From CAYXWM01 sp964468805 (GTDB lineage Bacteria > Bacillota > Clostridia > Lachnospirales > WRBF01), in contig CAYXWM010000058.1 of the NCBI GenBank assembly GCA_964468805.1, positions 1 through 15,382 on the forward strand: 15,382 bases of DNA. Reading direction: 5' to 3'. This document shows, piece by piece, positions 15,072 through 15,382 of this stretch; the stretch's first letter is position 1; each line of letters opens with the position of its first letter. The translations under genes were made by a program, and so were the position numbers. Below the pieces are notes generated by a model, which worked only from the letters and a program-made list of their open reading frames with translations, made no database searches and was not told the origin of the DNA.

Positions 15072-15150
15072 GCAACAGTTTTAGCAATTTAAACGATTTA
15101 TTGACAAAATCATGTCAAGTTATTTAAATTGCTATAGGGCCCACTGTTGC
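15072..15150 (+). promoter_or_regulatory. large nested stem at the 5' end of flagellin mRNA
   Basis: Three nested perfect helices: GCAACAG (15072-15078) with CTGTTGC (15144-15150); AGCAATTTAAA (15083-15093) with TTTAAATTGCT (15123-15133); and TTGACA (15101-15106) with TGTCAA (15113-15118). It begins about 5 nt after the predicted sigma-28 start and ends before the CsrA-like hairpin. No T tail follows, so it is not a terminator. TTGACA with TTAAAT 17 nt later could alternatively be a weak sigma-A promoter inside the element. Confidence 0.55.
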
Positions 15151-15159
15151 TAAAAAAAG

Positions 15160-15195
15160 TGCATGATATGGATGTCGTGCAGAAATCCAAGGAGG
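15160..15195 (+). promoter_or_regulatory. CsrA-type hairpin plus ribosome binding site
   Basis: T-GCATGA (15160-15166) pairs with TCGTGC-A (15175-15181), 7 pairs with one G·U. The 8-nt loop TATGGATG exposes GGA (15170-15172); GGATGT matches the 3' half of the CsrA consensus (RUACARGGAUGU). A second GGA lies in the ribosome site AAGGAGG (15189-15195), 21 nt on. This two-site layout parallels Bacillus hag, where CsrA blocks flagellin translation and FliW relieves it. No csrA or fliW is in the window. Confidence 0.6.
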
Positions 15196-15203
15196 ATATG
15201 AAT

Positions 15204-15382
15204 ATGAGTAATATGGTTATCAATACCAACGTTATGGCTCTTAACAGCCACAGAACACTCAAAGGCGTAGGCTCTTCCATCGCCGCTTCTTCTGAAAAAT
15301 TATCCAGCGGTTTAAGAATTAACCGTGCAGCCGACGACGCAGCCGGCTTGGCAATTTCCGAAAAAATGCGTGCTCAAATCCG
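15204..15382 (+). CDS. flagellin, N-terminal part (cut by window end)
   Basis: Major subunit of the flagellar filament, exported by the flagellar type III system. Only 59 codons plus 2 nt are inside the window. The sequence MVINTNVMALNS, then SSEKLSSGLRINRAADDAAGLAISEKMRAQI, is the conserved N-terminal D0/D1 coiled-coil region of bacterial flagellins. The start at ATG 15204 is chosen because AAGGAGG (15189-15195) lies 8 nt upstream; an in-frame ATG at 15198 is only 2 nt from it, and another at 15213 is 17 nt away. The gene would usually be called hag or fliC. It is driven by the sigma-28 promoter, and its leader suggests translational control. Confidence 0.95.
   Translation, partial: MSNMVINTNVMALNSHRTLKGVGSSIAASSEKLSSGLRINRAADDAAGLAISEKMRAQI

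Noticed and set aside
15101..15129. Sigma-A promoter (TTGACA, 17 nt, TTAAAT) within the flagellin leader
   Set aside because: The -10 matches only 4 of 6, and TTGACA is explained as a helix arm; kept only as an alternative in the leader entry.

Overview
The window looks like chromosome from a low-GC, anaerobic, motile Firmicute, most likely class Clostridia; I cannot name a genus. The grounds are AT-rich spacers, strong AGGAGG-type ribosome binding sites with frequent GTG/TTG starts, a rubrerythrin (anaerobic peroxide defence), a LytR-CpsA-Psr wall ligase, a DegV/FakB-type protein and a flagellin. No transposase, integrase, CRISPR array, tRNA or rRNA was seen.

Layout. (1) 87-3894, minus strand: a compact potABCD operon for spermidine/putrescine import (ATPase, two permeases, lipoprotein receptor), with overlapping or abutting genes and a roughly 250-nt structured leader up to about 4160. 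(2) 4517-8478, plus strand: DegV-family protein, LCP wall-polymer ligase with its own promoter and strong terminator, TraX-family membrane protein behind a long structured leader, and rubrerythrin. (3) 8789-12409, plus strand: glycogen branching enzyme GlgB, then a membrane-anchored LysM-G5 protein that starts at TTG and is followed by a strong terminator. (4) 12410-13633: mostly non-coding or hypothetical. It holds a structured stretch with a possible 44-codon ORF and its own terminator, then a 77-residue acidic protein on the minus strand behind two palindromes. (5) 13634-14857, minus strand: Nramp-family Mn/Fe transporter. (6) 15034 to the end, plus strand: a sigma-28 promoter, a structured leader with a CsrA-type site, and the first 59 codons of flagellin.

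The genes do mostly separate housekeeping jobs: polyamine uptake, fatty-acid handling, wall polymer attachment, peroxide defence, glycogen branching, metal uptake and motility. I see no new multi-gene system. The most interesting signals lie between genes: a closed multi-helix leader before potABCD, two adjacent folded domains before traX, nested inverted repeats before the LysM-G5 gene, and a flagellin leader with a GGA hairpin just upstream of the ribosome binding site. All folds were paired by eye, with no energy calculation or alignment.
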